Source of the DNA: Paragonimus westermani
Lineage: Eukaryota > Platyhelminthes > Trematoda > Plagiorchiida > Troglotrematidae
Direction: 5' to 3'
NCBI GenBank assembly: GCA_008508345.1
Contig: QNGE01002434.1
Coordinates: forward strand, 1 to 64,000
DNA length: 64,000 bases
The translations under genes and the position numbers were made by a program. Shown here one piece after another: positions 11,080 to 22,300 of this stretch. The notes beneath the pieces are model-generated. The model was not told the DNA's origin. It was given only the letters and a program-made list of their open reading frames with translations, and did no database searches. Position 1 is the first letter of the stretch, and the number at the start of each line of letters is the position of its first letter.

Positions 11080-11572
11080 TTCTCAAGAATCTATCGACCC
11101 ACTCTCAATGCCACAACGCCAAAACATGATGTCGTACATTACGTTGTCACAAAGGGACCACCCAACTTCGCACGTCCGCGTCGCGTGCCTCCAGGGAAGG
11201 TGAAGATCGCCAAAGCAAATGTGTGGAAGTGCTACGTTTAAGCATCCTCCGTCCCTTAAACAGCCCATGGTCTCCAAGAAGACTGCGGGAGAGTGGAGAC
11301 CATGCGATGACTACCGAGAACTGAACAACGTCATCGTGCCGGACCGTTATCCTATTCCGCATATTCAAGAATTTTCCATGAACCTTTCCGGGAGAGATAT
11401 TTTCCAAAATGGATCTAATCAAGGCATATCGTCAAAGACCTGTGGCTCCTGATGACATCGTTAAAACAGCGATCATAACCCCATTCGACTTATTCGGATT
11501 TGTTCGTATGTCTTTTGGTCTCAGAAACGCCGCCCAAACAATTCAACACTTCATGGACCAAGTCTTACACGN
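11080..11572 (+). pseudogene. Gypsy-B reverse transcriptase, truncated at the N
   Basis: [29 protein letters not shown] is readable near 11,289-11,370, then, after a frame change near 11,406, [21 protein letters not shown] (motif A, Asp present) and [19 protein letters not shown]. Right after this, where the catalytic Y-x-DD box should follow, the sequence has an N (11,572) and jumps to RNase H. The palm motif C and the rest of RT are missing. Confidence 0.8.
11572..11572. other. Single ambiguous base (N) at an internal deletion
   Basis: This is the only N in the window. It lies exactly where Gypsy-B jumps from RT motif B to RNase H. Confidence 0.95.
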
Positions 11573-12100
11573 GTTCCACCTCACCCTAAAGGCAACCACT
11601 GCTTTCACATTCGTCAGGCAGGCCCTGATAAAGGCCACATCTCTCGGCTATTCCAGCACCCAAGAATGTGCACGATCGGTTTTGAAGAGTGACGCACCTC
11701 AGCCTGCTGTCGGTGCCATTCTGTAGCCGGTCAACGGCAATGAAGTCCGACCATCACCGTTTTCCCCCCGGAAGCTACAGCTAGACCAAACGAGGTACAG
11801 TACCTTCGGCAGAGAACTACTGGCTATTTACCTCTCCGTTAAACTTTTCCGATACGTTGGAGGAGGACACCAGTTTACCATCCTTACTGACCACAAGCCG
11901 TTGACGCGCACCTTTAGCACTTCGTCAGACAGTTACTCCCCGAGAGAAACCCGCCACTCAGACTTTCTCTCTCTGTTCACGACGGGCATCCGTTACATCG
12001 ATGATCCGTGCAACCTGGTTGCCGACGCTCTATCTCGTGTGCATATCCATCATTTATCAGCATCTTCTATCTACCTAGAGGCCATAGCGGCGGCTCAATA
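11573..12100 (+). pseudogene. Gypsy-B RNase H
   Basis: The domain resumes right after the N. It reads FVRQALIKATSLGYSS, a degenerate APQPAVGAIL, RYSTFGRELLAIYLSVKLFRY near 11,792, FTILTDHKPLTRTFS near 11,873-11,917 and NLVADALSRVHI near 12,012. The overall order is normal for a Ty3/Gypsy RNase H. A stop at about 11,724 and at least one frame change show that it is dead. Confidence 0.8.
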
Positions 12101-12605
12101 AAACGATGCGGAATTCAATCAGCTGCTCTTTTATCCATCACCAAAATCCATTTACCTGCCATTCCTGCACTGAGACTTCAAAATCTACTGTGACATCTCG
12201 ACTCTACGTCCCCTCTAACTACCGGCGAAACATTTTTGGTCACTTTCACTTTATCTCTCATCCTAACATCCGCTTCACCATCAAACTGATTAGTGACCGT
12301 TTTTTCTGGCCGAACACGTGCAAGGACCTACATGAACGGGCCAAATATTCTTTTTCCTGTCAGTGAAGTGAGGCTCGCCGGCACACCGTCACCACACCCG
12401 ACACTTTAAGTACACCGAATGCCCTCCTCAACCACGTTCACGTTGACAAAGTGGGTACACTTCCACCCCCGAACGGCTTCACTCATTTGTTGACTTGTAT
12501 TGATCGTTCCACACAGTGGCCGCAAGCAACGTCCATACGCGACATGTCAGCCGAGAACATCGCACGGACGTCCGTGGAGAACTGGGTATCCCCTTTCGTT
12601 TAGTA
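12101..12605 (+). pseudogene. Gypsy-B integrase, 3'-truncated
   Basis: An H2C2-type zinc region is suggested by FGHFHFISHPNIRFTIKLISDRFFWPN near 12,232-12,312 and SFSCQ at 12,352. The core begins with NHVHVDKVGTLPPPNGFTHLLTCIDRS near 12,430-12,505 and RWPQATSI-like residues. It stops at about 12,600 before the second catalytic Asp, so the rest of the integrase and the 3' LTR are gone. Confidence 0.7.
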
Positions 12606-14640
12606 TTTTTCGACCTTCTCAATAATGTCTCATTCTAGGATATTCCACGTCACTGTTGAGGTGAGCGGCGGCTTGATCCACAGTACCTTTTGGTCGGGCT
12701 CATTGCTGCTGTGATGATGATGGCTTACGCACCAGACTTTACAGAACTAACGCGGGCGCAAGTCAAGAAGTTGGCGTATGTTCCGTGGAAGCGATGAACA
12801 AGAGGACTCCTACATTTTGTGAAAAATAATCGCCTGATCCACTTCTCCAACGGCAACTTCAAAAGAATGGTAGTCTGAGTTCACTGAGTAAAAGTACAAT
12901 TTGTGTGTACTAAAGAATGCTCTTGATGCGGTAAATTCCACTTTCTGGAAATTGCTGTATGGAGTCTTCAACACAAATTTTTGGAACCAGTAAAAAATAA
13001 ACCCAAAACCAATGTCAAGTGGTCAATAAGCCCCGACGGCGATCACGTGTCTCATTCTTAATAACCAGATCTGGCGAAATTGGTTTTTATCCCGGAATAT
13101 ATATTGAAGGTTGTTCGGCATATGTTCATACGCTCTCATAGATCAACGCTGACAGAGCTTTCGAAGATCGCCGGTTCCGTCAAGTCCCTCATGAAAGGCA
13201 GGTACCCAGTTGACTTAGCTGCGTTGAATTTACGCTCGGTGAAGCTATGTACACAAGAAACTGCTTAGATGAATAAGAGTGGCTCCGTCGTCCGGTGCAA
13301 TACACGACGGTTAAGAGTGAACCACATTGATAAAGAGCGTGTCAAGATTACAAAACTGAAGTTTGAATCACAATAAGTAGCATTTTCCTAGAGAAGTGAA
13401 CTTTGCTGTGCTGGTCTGCACCGGAATCTTCTAGAGTGAGGAGAGGTCACAGCCTCTCATGCGTGTGCAGGAAGACTGCTCTCGGTATAATGGATACTCG
13501 GGAATATGCAATTCGTCGTCAGTGGTATTCAGGTATAGCCAAACCCCTGTCAATGCAAGAGTGTAAGCGTTAGTTCCGTGGACCATCTAGCTGATTTTTT
13601 GCGGTCTCTGTAAAAGGCCTGGAGAGTTGACATACACTTACTTGAGGGCCAAGTCTTCATTTAGCTGGGTGCAAAAAGAGACGGAAAAGCACGAAAAAGA
13701 GACTAAGAGATCGGTCCTAGCAACGAGGTGGATGCGTGAGTGACGGTAGAGTTCCACAGGTCTTTCGTGAGGTGGACGTAGTTCCACTGCAGTATAAAAT
13801 ATATGTGGCCCAGGAAAAGTTGTCCGTCAACTGAGTGTACGTACCTACTCGCCCTCGTTAATGCGATCTCCTCAAAAACGGCCTGGTTGAGGCGGTTCGT
13901 TTTATTCCCATCATTCACTGGCAGTCCCAACTAGCACGTGATGAATCGATTGCTTACGAAACCTTTAGAAGTTCAACCTCGTTTTACTCATGTACGTTGT
14001 TGTACACGCATTAACAAGCTTGCCGGAAAGTGGAAAACTGGAGCTCATCAGTAAATCTAGCGAATGACCTTACGCTAGCACAGAAAAACAAGTTTATACT
14101 CCACACGGATATTCTTTCTAGCCCACATGTATGTTTGTACACATGGGGTATTAAATCCGTCCTCGCCCAGCAAACAAACCGAAGTTGGTCCGGAGTTCGT
14201 CCTTGTCTGACCACGAGTCGTGCCGTAGTTGGCCTGCACCACACACTGGAATCGTACTGACTCCGACCTGGCCAGACAAGCATTCCGCCAGAAGGAGACT
14301 TGCGAGCCTCCCTTTCTTTACATAACATTTCGTAAAACGAAACCTACAACAATTTCCGTGCTTCCCAACCAAGCTTACGCCTATCGGCCTAACGACTGAA
14401 AACTGTGCATATAGCACACTCAGGCTACCATAAAATAAACCCTGTGATTCAGTAGACCAAACCTTCTTATTCCCTGCACAAACCGTGTCAAATGGAGAGC
14501 ACGCGTCAGTCACCGCCATACGGCCACGAGAGCAGGAACAACAATTTATAAAACACTAATATATTTTGTACATGATAACTAAATCTTTCTTGCTTTCACG
14601 TGTCCAGGTCCATTGTTTCTTTTGCATTCTGATAAGGGGA
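12606..14640. other. No recognisable gene or repeat
   Basis: I see no homology to the elements elsewhere in the window, no LTR, no RNA gene and only short random ORFs on either strand. It may be host intergenic DNA or very old repeats. Confidence 0.5.
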
Positions 14641-14666
14641 CATTACGAGATGACATGGTATATTAC

Positions 14667-15987
14667 CTGTGAAATCGCCTCTTTCATCACTCTGCACGCC
14701 GTACGACCCCCATTCCGATCTTTAGCCCATTGAAACCATCGTTTGATAAAGTCGTGGGTATTGTTATCCAACTCCAAGGCGTAATTGTGTTCGTCGCGGA
14801 GTGCACCTAGAAACAGGATGGACACTGTTAACGATGCTCACAAACTGTGGCTTCGCACAATAGGGTGTCAATTAAACGAGCTTTACTATTGATGCTTAGC
14901 CAGTTGACTTCAACGCTAACTTCGTTTCCGAACACGATACCGCACACTTTGCGCATGCATTGGGCCACCGTTTGACCACGATGGATTTTCGATGATATGC
15001 GGGTCCTAAAAGGTAGTGTAAGAAGGATGATATCTAACCATCTCTTCCAACTATTGCGAGAACTGATGCTTCTGTTGGAATTTTCCAACCCCTCACGGTA
15101 AGCCAACGGGGATTGACTCCTGATTTTTTGGCATTTGGGGTCTTCCTTCATTGAGGCACTCGTGGAGGCGACTGGAGGGGCTGCTGATAAAGACGACCGA
15201 ATGTTGTTTGACGTTGCTTCCATGCGTATCATGCAGTCATCCATGAGCAACGTGGTTTCTTTAAGATGCATCATCTAGCTGTCAAATCGATACATTCCTT
15301 ATTTGACATAGCTCTGGTATTCTTCGTTCGAGGACTCATCAGACGTCCATGATGTTGATGGGAATTGAACAGGCGGAATGTTCTTACAAAGAATGATTAC
15401 CATCACAAATGATTTCATACTAACTCTTTTTCTGGTTGATCAACCTCGGCATGTAACCTAGTGCTGAGATAACATGAAGCCATACAGAAATATGGTTTAC
15501 CTGTTGACTACGTTTAATTGTTTCATGGGGGAATATGAGAACAATTTGCTGACATGTATCGCTGGAGGAGGCGCGCTTTGTGGAACATTGCTGTCAGAGG
15601 ACGACAGGATGCGTTTGCGTCTAAAAGTGAATGAAGGCAAACAGGACACCCACTTGTTTCTCTTCTTGTATGCTGACAAAGCCGCGTATGTGGCAACCGC
15701 GGAAGCGAATTCCGATTCACGTTCAGCCCTCCGCTCATATACTTGTGCTTCCTAATAGTTTTCTTCGACTACAATGAAACGGCATAATAGAACTCACCGA
15801 TTTTCTTCAAAATGCAGACTTCAGGTAACTCAAATTTACCCACGGGTTGCAATGTGTGGGTTAGTGAAAATTTAATTGCCTCCGAATACTTCATCGTTGG
15901 CCAAGCAACCATGGCCTCCCCCAGCAACCAAGCACGGTTAATAATCGCAACTCCCCTTGTCCTCAAAAACTCAACAATGTGGTACAT
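14667..15987 (-). pseudogene. DUF4806-like gene of a DNA transposon, multi-exon
   Basis: I do not know a function for this family. Proteins of this type often accompany large transposases in invertebrate transposons. A probable first exon (15,987 down to 15,798) encodes YHIVEFLRTRGVAIINRAW and AWPTMKYSEA, then a GTGAGT donor. The next exon (about 15,258 to 14,842) holds QTVAQCMRKVCGIVFGNEV, the DUF4806-like core. A 35-bp intron (14,841-14,807, GTGAGC...CTAG) separates it from exon 14,806-14,667, which contains NNTHDFIKRWFQWAKDR and ends at CAG/GTAATA. Splicing the 35-bp intron removes a stop and keeps frame. The first long intron is tentative. The transposase lies just upstream in the same direction. 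Confidence 0.6.
14807..14841 (-). other. 35-bp intron in the DUF4806-like gene
   Basis: On the minus strand it begins GTGAGC and ends TTTCTAG. Unspliced, the frame hits a TAA inside it. Spliced, the frame stays open from the core domain into the basic C-terminal segment. Introns this short are known from flatworm genes. Confidence 0.65.
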
Positions 15988-16099
15988 CTGCAATTTCAAC
16001 TTATCATTATGCACCGTGTTCGGTGTGAATTTCCAACACCAGTGACATATCGTAAGTTCTCTGTGACTACCACTAAAGAACGACGAGCAGTTCATTGGA

Positions 16100-17470
16100 A
16101 TGTGTGCAAGAGGGGAGTGATAATGAATTCGTCATCATCGGGGATTAGGACACATTTGCACATGATTGAGGACAAGGACTTTATCTTTGTGGTGGTGGAT
16201 ATGCCGGAGGCCCGATAAATGTAAAGGTACGATGAGGGGAAACCATGGGAGCAGAAACCACGCACGCGTACGAAGGGCTTACAAAACCTGACGTCGTTCT
16301 GTCTTTGGTGAACATCATATGGTTTGTTGTCCATCATAACACAATTGGCCGGCGGCGCACAAGAAATGTAGACCTTTGAGTGTACCAAGAACATGTTACG
16401 CTGGTATTTCATTGGGTTACATAGGTTGGTGCACCGGTTCACTCTTCGTGGGTGAGCATAGAATATTAAAATACTCGACTGTGCACCTGGGTAGCCGTCT
16501 TGTTTGTTTCCTCCACCAAACGTACGACGCTGCTCATAAGACTCTCGAAGTAAACTGCCCAATACCGGTGAAGCGGTCTAAATCGCTGCACATCATCGCA
16601 CAAGTGAGTAAGGCAATGCACATTATTAACCGATTGGTCGTCCCCATACAAATAAGCAAACTGGTCAACAAATTTTAGAAGGAAAAAACGGGCACGGTCA
16701 CCTAGGTAGTGCCACATACTGTGATGGGAAAGTATATAAATAGGAGGAAATAGGTGGGGGTGAACGCATAGCTACGGGGCTTAAGTATAATAAAAACACA
16801 GGACATTCGTTGGCTTTGAAACGCCCAAAATGGGTAAACATCGCATTTGCGTGGAAAGTCTATGGGTCGGTGGAAATCTGATGCTCCTGGTTTTGTCTCA
16901 CCACCCCGCTGCATGCTGTTAGACAGACGCAAGCGTAAACGTTTCTCTGCTAAGCAACAAATGTGGACCAACCGTTTCATGACACCAGGGAAAACAAGAA
17001 GCATCGGATCTAGTGGGAAATCGGCAACCATTTCCAGTGGCAGTTGAAGTAACACTGTGTTCCCCATGTGATGATCCCGTTGACTTCTTTCATGGAACGA
17101 CGAGTCGGTGCGAGTGCTAGATGACGGTGTAGGGAACGTCATCCGTCGCGAACTGTAATAAGCACCTCTTTGTACACACCGGTCACAACCACAATAACCG
17201 TTGTGATTCTTCGTTTGCTTGACGTAGCTGCGAGCTGGGGCATCGCAAATAATACGCTGAATGTCCACATGAATGGTTGAATGAAGTCCGTCCAGCGTCA
17301 CACTAGCACGGCGTACTGCCATGAGTTCATACACGAAGAGCTGCAGATATCCATTAACGGGATCAGGGCGCTCAATGACGAATGGGGTGCTTTCACAGTG
17401 CGACCCATTTGGGCCACAACTCAGTACCGGGATAGTCGAACAACAGTACCCCTGTCTATATTCACCTGCG
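16100..17470 (-). pseudogene. Large DNA-transposon transposase (tnp2/Transposase_21-like), frameshifted
   Basis: From right to left on the minus strand the pieces are LFDYPGTELWPKW near 17,430, PFVIERPDPVNGYLQLF (17,375-17,325), IICDAPARSYVKQTKNHNGY with GCDRC near 17,255-17,170, MTFPTPSSSTRTDSSFHE, MVADFPLDPMLLVFPGVMK near 17,025-16,970, FKANECPVFLLYLSP near 16,815, and NNVHCLTHLCDDVQRF near 16,630. A C-terminal part at 16,390-16,100 holds NCVMMDN and ITPLLHTF. This block order matches large invertebrate transposases related to plant CACTA tnp2, with the superfamily uncertain. Frame changes near 17,395 and 16,850 make it a pseudogene. ATQ/GTGCAC near 16,480 looks like a splice donor. No terminal inverted repeats were identified. 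Confidence 0.65.
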
Positions 17471-17479
17471 TAGTGATTT

Positions 17480-18591
17480 GGACACCGTTGTTGAAGCGGT
17501 GATGGTGTTAACCGCTCGCAGCCATGTCAGCATCCCTACGAGTACACAACATCCACTGCTGTGCGGATCAAGCAGCAAATGAAGAACGGAGGGCTTCACT
17601 AAAGTTAACAGTAATTTCAAGTAAGTAGACGTAACCGATTTCGAGGAGATCGTAAACAATCGGAAGGCACCGGAAATACTAAGTATTTCGGGTGACTGAC
17701 TGGCTGCAACAGCAATGAGTGTAGAAAGGATGCACCTACCACTGGGAGTGGGAGTTTCGACAGTGCTTAATCCAGTACCTGCTGTTGTGCTCACAGCACC
17801 AGTTACGACAGCTTAACCACTGGCAATAGATTTGTCAGATACTTCTGCAGTAAAACATGGAGAAGATATGCAATGTCTAACCTGCAGGCTGCACTAAGGT
17901 TGTCGGGCTTATGCTGTATTCTTTAACCCAACACGATGCATACTTTTCGTTCAGAGGGCGTAACTTATCCCATTCTCGTTGGATACGCCTGTTAGTAGTC
18001 CATCTGCCGTACCATCCTTTCACTCCACTCATTTTACTTGCGACAACTATTGAAAACAATCCCCGCGGTTTCCGTGTTATACTAGTAAGTGAATAAACGT
18101 CAATAGGCCTACTGTAACCAGGCGTAAAACATACAATTCGAATAATACATTCACGAAGCTTTCAACATAACTGTTAGTGGAATCAGACGGCAAAAGACAC
18201 AACACAACCGCACTCGCCGTGCACGAAATAAATGTAACTGCAAGCGCGCGTCCGTAGGAGACATCCATTAAAACAAACCTGACCAAAATGGCAGTAATCG
18301 AGAACCCATGGTAATGGAGTGGTTTCAACATGATGATATGCTTGAGAATTTTATTAAAATGCGTTTAACAACCGAAATGAGCATAGCAATCGTTGTTCCT
18401 CATTCCATTCAGATTCGCTTACTGTGTGGCCGACTGTTGGCATGATGTTGGCCAACAACTCGGAGACCGCCAAGTGTTTGCTGGGCGTTATTACCAGAGT
18501 TATAAGGCTTATAAGCCATCAGATTATGATTGCTGGTGGAAGATATTAGCGTGTTACTGACCAACATACAGAATAATTACATGAACATACG
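17480..18591. other. Unassigned sequence upstream of the transposase
   Basis: Apart from the weak exon candidate near 17.9-18.0 kb I recognise nothing. It probably contains the 5' part of the DNA transposon plus the DNA into which Gypsy-A inserted. Confidence 0.4.
17875..18035 (-). other. Possible first exon of the transposase gene
   Basis: An ATG-started open stretch (MSGVKGWYGRWTTNRRIQRE) runs from about 18,032 to a CAG/GTTAGA donor-like site near 17,882. It lies upstream of the transposase in the same direction and is basic, as N termini of such proteins often are. This is position-based guesswork. Confidence 0.25.
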
Positions 18592-18889
18592 TGTAGCGAC
18601 TATAATAAATAATATTTGATAGTCGCATTCATCGCTACCTTTTCGATGATTTTAGTTTTGCACCTGCTTTTGTTTTAGTCAAGCTACCCATTTTTTAACA
18701 TCCGGCCCGAGGCCAAAATCGCAACCCGCTCCGTGCCTCGCTAGCTTGACGTGCCTCTCCATAATTTCTATTTTCCAGAGTCGATAATAATACACGGGGG
18801 TCAACGCGCTGAGTGTTGGTTTTTCATTGTTGATCGGTTGTCGATGGTGATCACTGGCTGGGTTTCATTTTGTCGGATCAGTTCCAACA
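18592..18889 (+). repeat. Gypsy-A 5' LTR
   Basis: It begins TGTAGCGACTATAATAAATA and ends TTCCAACA (TG...CA). It aligns over its length with 40,362-40,646, with one 9-bp length difference near 18,840. The LTR would carry promoter and polyadenylation signals, but I could not place either reliably. Confidence 0.85.
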
Positions 18890-18891
18890 AT

Positions 18892-18905
18892 TGGTGAGCC
18901 CAAAC
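18892..18905 (+). promoter_or_regulatory. Gypsy-A primer-binding site
   Basis: TGGTGAGCCCAAAC starts two bases after the 5' LTR. TGG is the complement of a tRNA CCA tail, as in Ty3/Gypsy elements primed by tRNA 3' ends. I cannot assign the tRNA. Confidence 0.6.
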
Positions 18906-19079
18906 TTAATTTGAACGCGTGGTTACATTTGGCCGTTTTTCAGTGAGTTCGTCCCGTATCGTTATTTCGCCGTGTATTTTCGGAAGTTTTTTTCTTCGTT
19001 CGTTATACGTTTTGGTTATATTATACTTATATCATTATTTTGAGTGTTTATTACTGTGTAGCTGTTACTTGTCATACCC

Positions 19080-19343
19080 ATGTCAACTAACGATTGTAAG
19101 CCACTCGAGTGTCCCACCGTAGCCACATCACTGGTAGTCTTACCGTTCTTAAAGTTGGATCCTATCCTGTGGTTCGTACATCTAGAGGCAGAATTCTACA
19201 ATAACTGAGTATCTTCTGACCGAGCTAAATTTAGCCAGTCAGTAGCTCGTTTGCTGAAAGTGGTCACGACACAGCTCCGAGATGTGTTAATGAGCCAACA
19301 TACGGGTAATAGCTACGAAGCTCTTAAGAAAGCGGTAATAAAG
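19080..19343 (+). pseudogene. Gypsy-A copy 2 gag, N-terminal part
   Basis: The ATG at 19,080 opens a Gypsy Gag: PFLKLDPILWFVHLEAEF near 19,142-19,195 is the conserved W-x3-E-x-x-F block, then TTQLRDVLMSQHTGNSYEALK near 19,266-19,330. A TGA at about 19,206 interrupts it. The young LINE (copy 1) enters at 19,344, and Gag resumes at 23,692. Confidence 0.75.
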
Positions 19344-22300
19344 CCTGCCCAGTCCACCTCGCATACCCCCATTGCCCCAATTCACCTTACTGACACTTTT
19401 CCAAAATTTTCTGTCATGGACTCAGACGCAGGGGATATTCCATTAGTTATCGATGCGCTTACCGTAACCGCCTCAGACCAAGGGACGTTACCAAAGTCTC
19501 TGAATCACAAAGACCCTTCTGCTTCGGACATTTTCAAAGGTCTTACAATGAAGTCGAGTAAGGAAAATGCAATAAGTTTATTGCTTTTGAATGCACGCTC
19601 ACTGGTCAATAAGATGCAGATTTTTAGATCCTTCGTCTTTTTATATAATCCTTGCATTATTCTGGTCACTGAAGCTTGGTGTACCCTTGAGACTTCAAAC
19701 ACACAACTAAATGTTATAGGTTATCATATGTTCCGAAAAAATCGGGATGCAGGACGTGGCGGTGGATGTTTAATTTACTTGAGGGAGCAGTATTCTGCAA
19801 CTATACTCGATGAGCCGTGTCTTGATAGAATTGATGACTCATTGTGGCTATCAGTGGCAACTGAATCCCGTGAACTACTCTTAGGATGTGTCTACAGACC
19901 ACCTAACGCCTCTCAGGACGCCATGACCAATCTTATCAATGGACTGAATTATGTATCAACATTGCCCACGCAGTACAAAATAATTGGTGGAGATTTCAAT
20001 ATGCCCAATATTTCTTGGACCTCCTTCACAGCCCCCGCAAATCAAGCAGAGTTTCTTGCATGTATCCAAGTAAATGGTTGGCGCCAACATGTCTTAGAAC
20101 CTACCAGACTAGACCACACTTTAGATCTCATTTTTACAACAGGTATCTCCTCTGCTAAAGTATCCGTCCTAGAACGGTTCCCAGGAAGTGATCACAACGT
20201 GGTCAACCTCATGTTTGACCTAAAAGCTGTAATAGCATCGAACATAGTAAGTTATCGCCAGATAAAATTAATCGACTGGAATACGTTCGCCACTCTGTTG
20301 AGGTCATTGGTGTGGGACACATTCTTTCTGACCTCTGACCCTAGTATAGCAACCGAAGTATTTACAGAACACTTCAGATTTTGTATGAACATTTTAGCCC
20401 CGGAAAAATCGAAACGCCGTAGAGTGTGTGGTAAAAACTGGACCCTCACTCCAAAAGAGGAACGTAAGCTCCAAAATCTGAAATCACGATATCGAAAAAC
20501 ACAAGACTTCTCCCTTATTATTCAAATGCACAAAATGTTTGACACGATAGAAACTAGGACCAAAATGCTCCATCAGAATGAAGAAAAACGTGCATTGAAC
20601 AGCAAAGAGAAGAGCTTTGAGTTGATGCAGTTATTTAAACGCAGAAACTGTACAAGAGACCCTATTATCTCAGTAGTTACATTACAGAACAAAACTACCG
20701 TAGATGATCCCGTAACAATCTGCGAAGCCTTCAATTCGTATTTTGCTGCTTCCTTCAACATTGAGGAAAATGTATTGCCCTCACCTCTCCCTGTAAAAAC
20801 AAACACGTTCCTAAGCCACGTTACTGTTGATGCAGTAAAAATCCGCTCTCAGTTAGCTACTATCAAACCCTCTTACCTACCTGGTCCAGAGGGTATACAC
20901 CCTGTTGCTCTCAAACACGGAGGGGATGACATCCCTTTCCTTTTGCTTAATATTTATACACTTTCTCTATCGTTAGGTTCCTTCCCACTCCAATGGAAAA
21001 ATTCTATAATTCAGCCCCGTTACAAAGGTGGCTCACGACAGAACATCAACAATTATCGTCCCATTAACCATACTTCAATTTGTTCCAGAGTATTGGAAAG
21101 GATAATAAAATGTCGCATGGTTGAATTCTTATTATCACAAAAGCTTATAAACCTATCCCAGCATGGGTTCCTCAGCAAACGTTCGTGCATGACGTGTCAG
21201 CTGGAATTCTTTGATCATGTTACAATATCTGCTGATTCAGGGAATGCAGTTGTTATCATACTCCTGGATATGCAAAAAGCTTTTGATCGTGTGCCTCATA
21301 AGCGCCTTCTGATCAAAATGGCATCTTTCGGTATACGTGACCCATTACTTAGCTGGTTTGCTTCATACCTTGTGGACCGCACACAAACAGTGAAAATAGG
21401 AGATAACAGCTCAACGCCCAGACCAGTCACCAGCGGAGTGATTCAAGGAAGCGTCCTGGGACCGTTGCTCTTTCTTATGTATATAGATGATATATGTGAA
21501 GTTATCAAACATGGCAAACTATTCCTATTCGCTGATGACATCAAACTTGTCTATACTTTTCCTACTGGCGATCTCAATTCTTCTTTAGGAAATATACGGG
21601 AAGACATCATGTCATTAGAGTCTTGGTGTCAAACCTGGCTGATGAAATTCTCAGCCAATAAATCCACCATTGTCACACACGGTTGTCATATACCAGAGGA
21701 CTTTATAAAGCTGGATGGTCATGCTATTCCAACTGCCAACTCAGTCCGCGACCTAGGTATACGTTACTCAAACTCATTCAATTTTGCTGAACACATTTCT
21801 TTCCTAGTAGCTAAAACTAAGCGAACGATTGGATACATCAGGCACTCATTCTTTTTTCCTGCAGCTCGACTGCACCTTTATAAGCTGTGCGTACGACCCC
21901 AGCTTGAGTACTGCACGTTCATATATAGTCACTTGCGCAAGTCTGATAGGCTAGCTCTGGAAAGTCTCCAACGTGCATTTACGAAAGGTTTAGTGGGTTA
22001 TCCGCCTTCGTTGAACTACAGAGAACGATGCCAGACGCTTAAACTGGATCCTCTTTGGCTACGGCGTCTCAAGCTAAACCTTGCGCTCATGTATAATCTA
22101 GTTTATAGCAATAAATTTAAGGTAAAACTCGCGATTCGCCTTCAACATAGCTCAAAATACAACATCAGGAACAAAGAGTTCACTTTGGCAACTCTTAAAT
22201 CCCGTAGAAAACTCCGTTCAAATTTTTTCCTAGTGAAATATACTTACATTTGGAACAAACTCCCACATGCAATTAGAACCAGTAAGAATATACATCAATT

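Noticed and set aside
16092..16562. Minus-strand 156-codon ORF as an independent gene
   Set aside because: It aligns in order with the C-terminal part expected of the neighbouring transposase, so it was merged with it.
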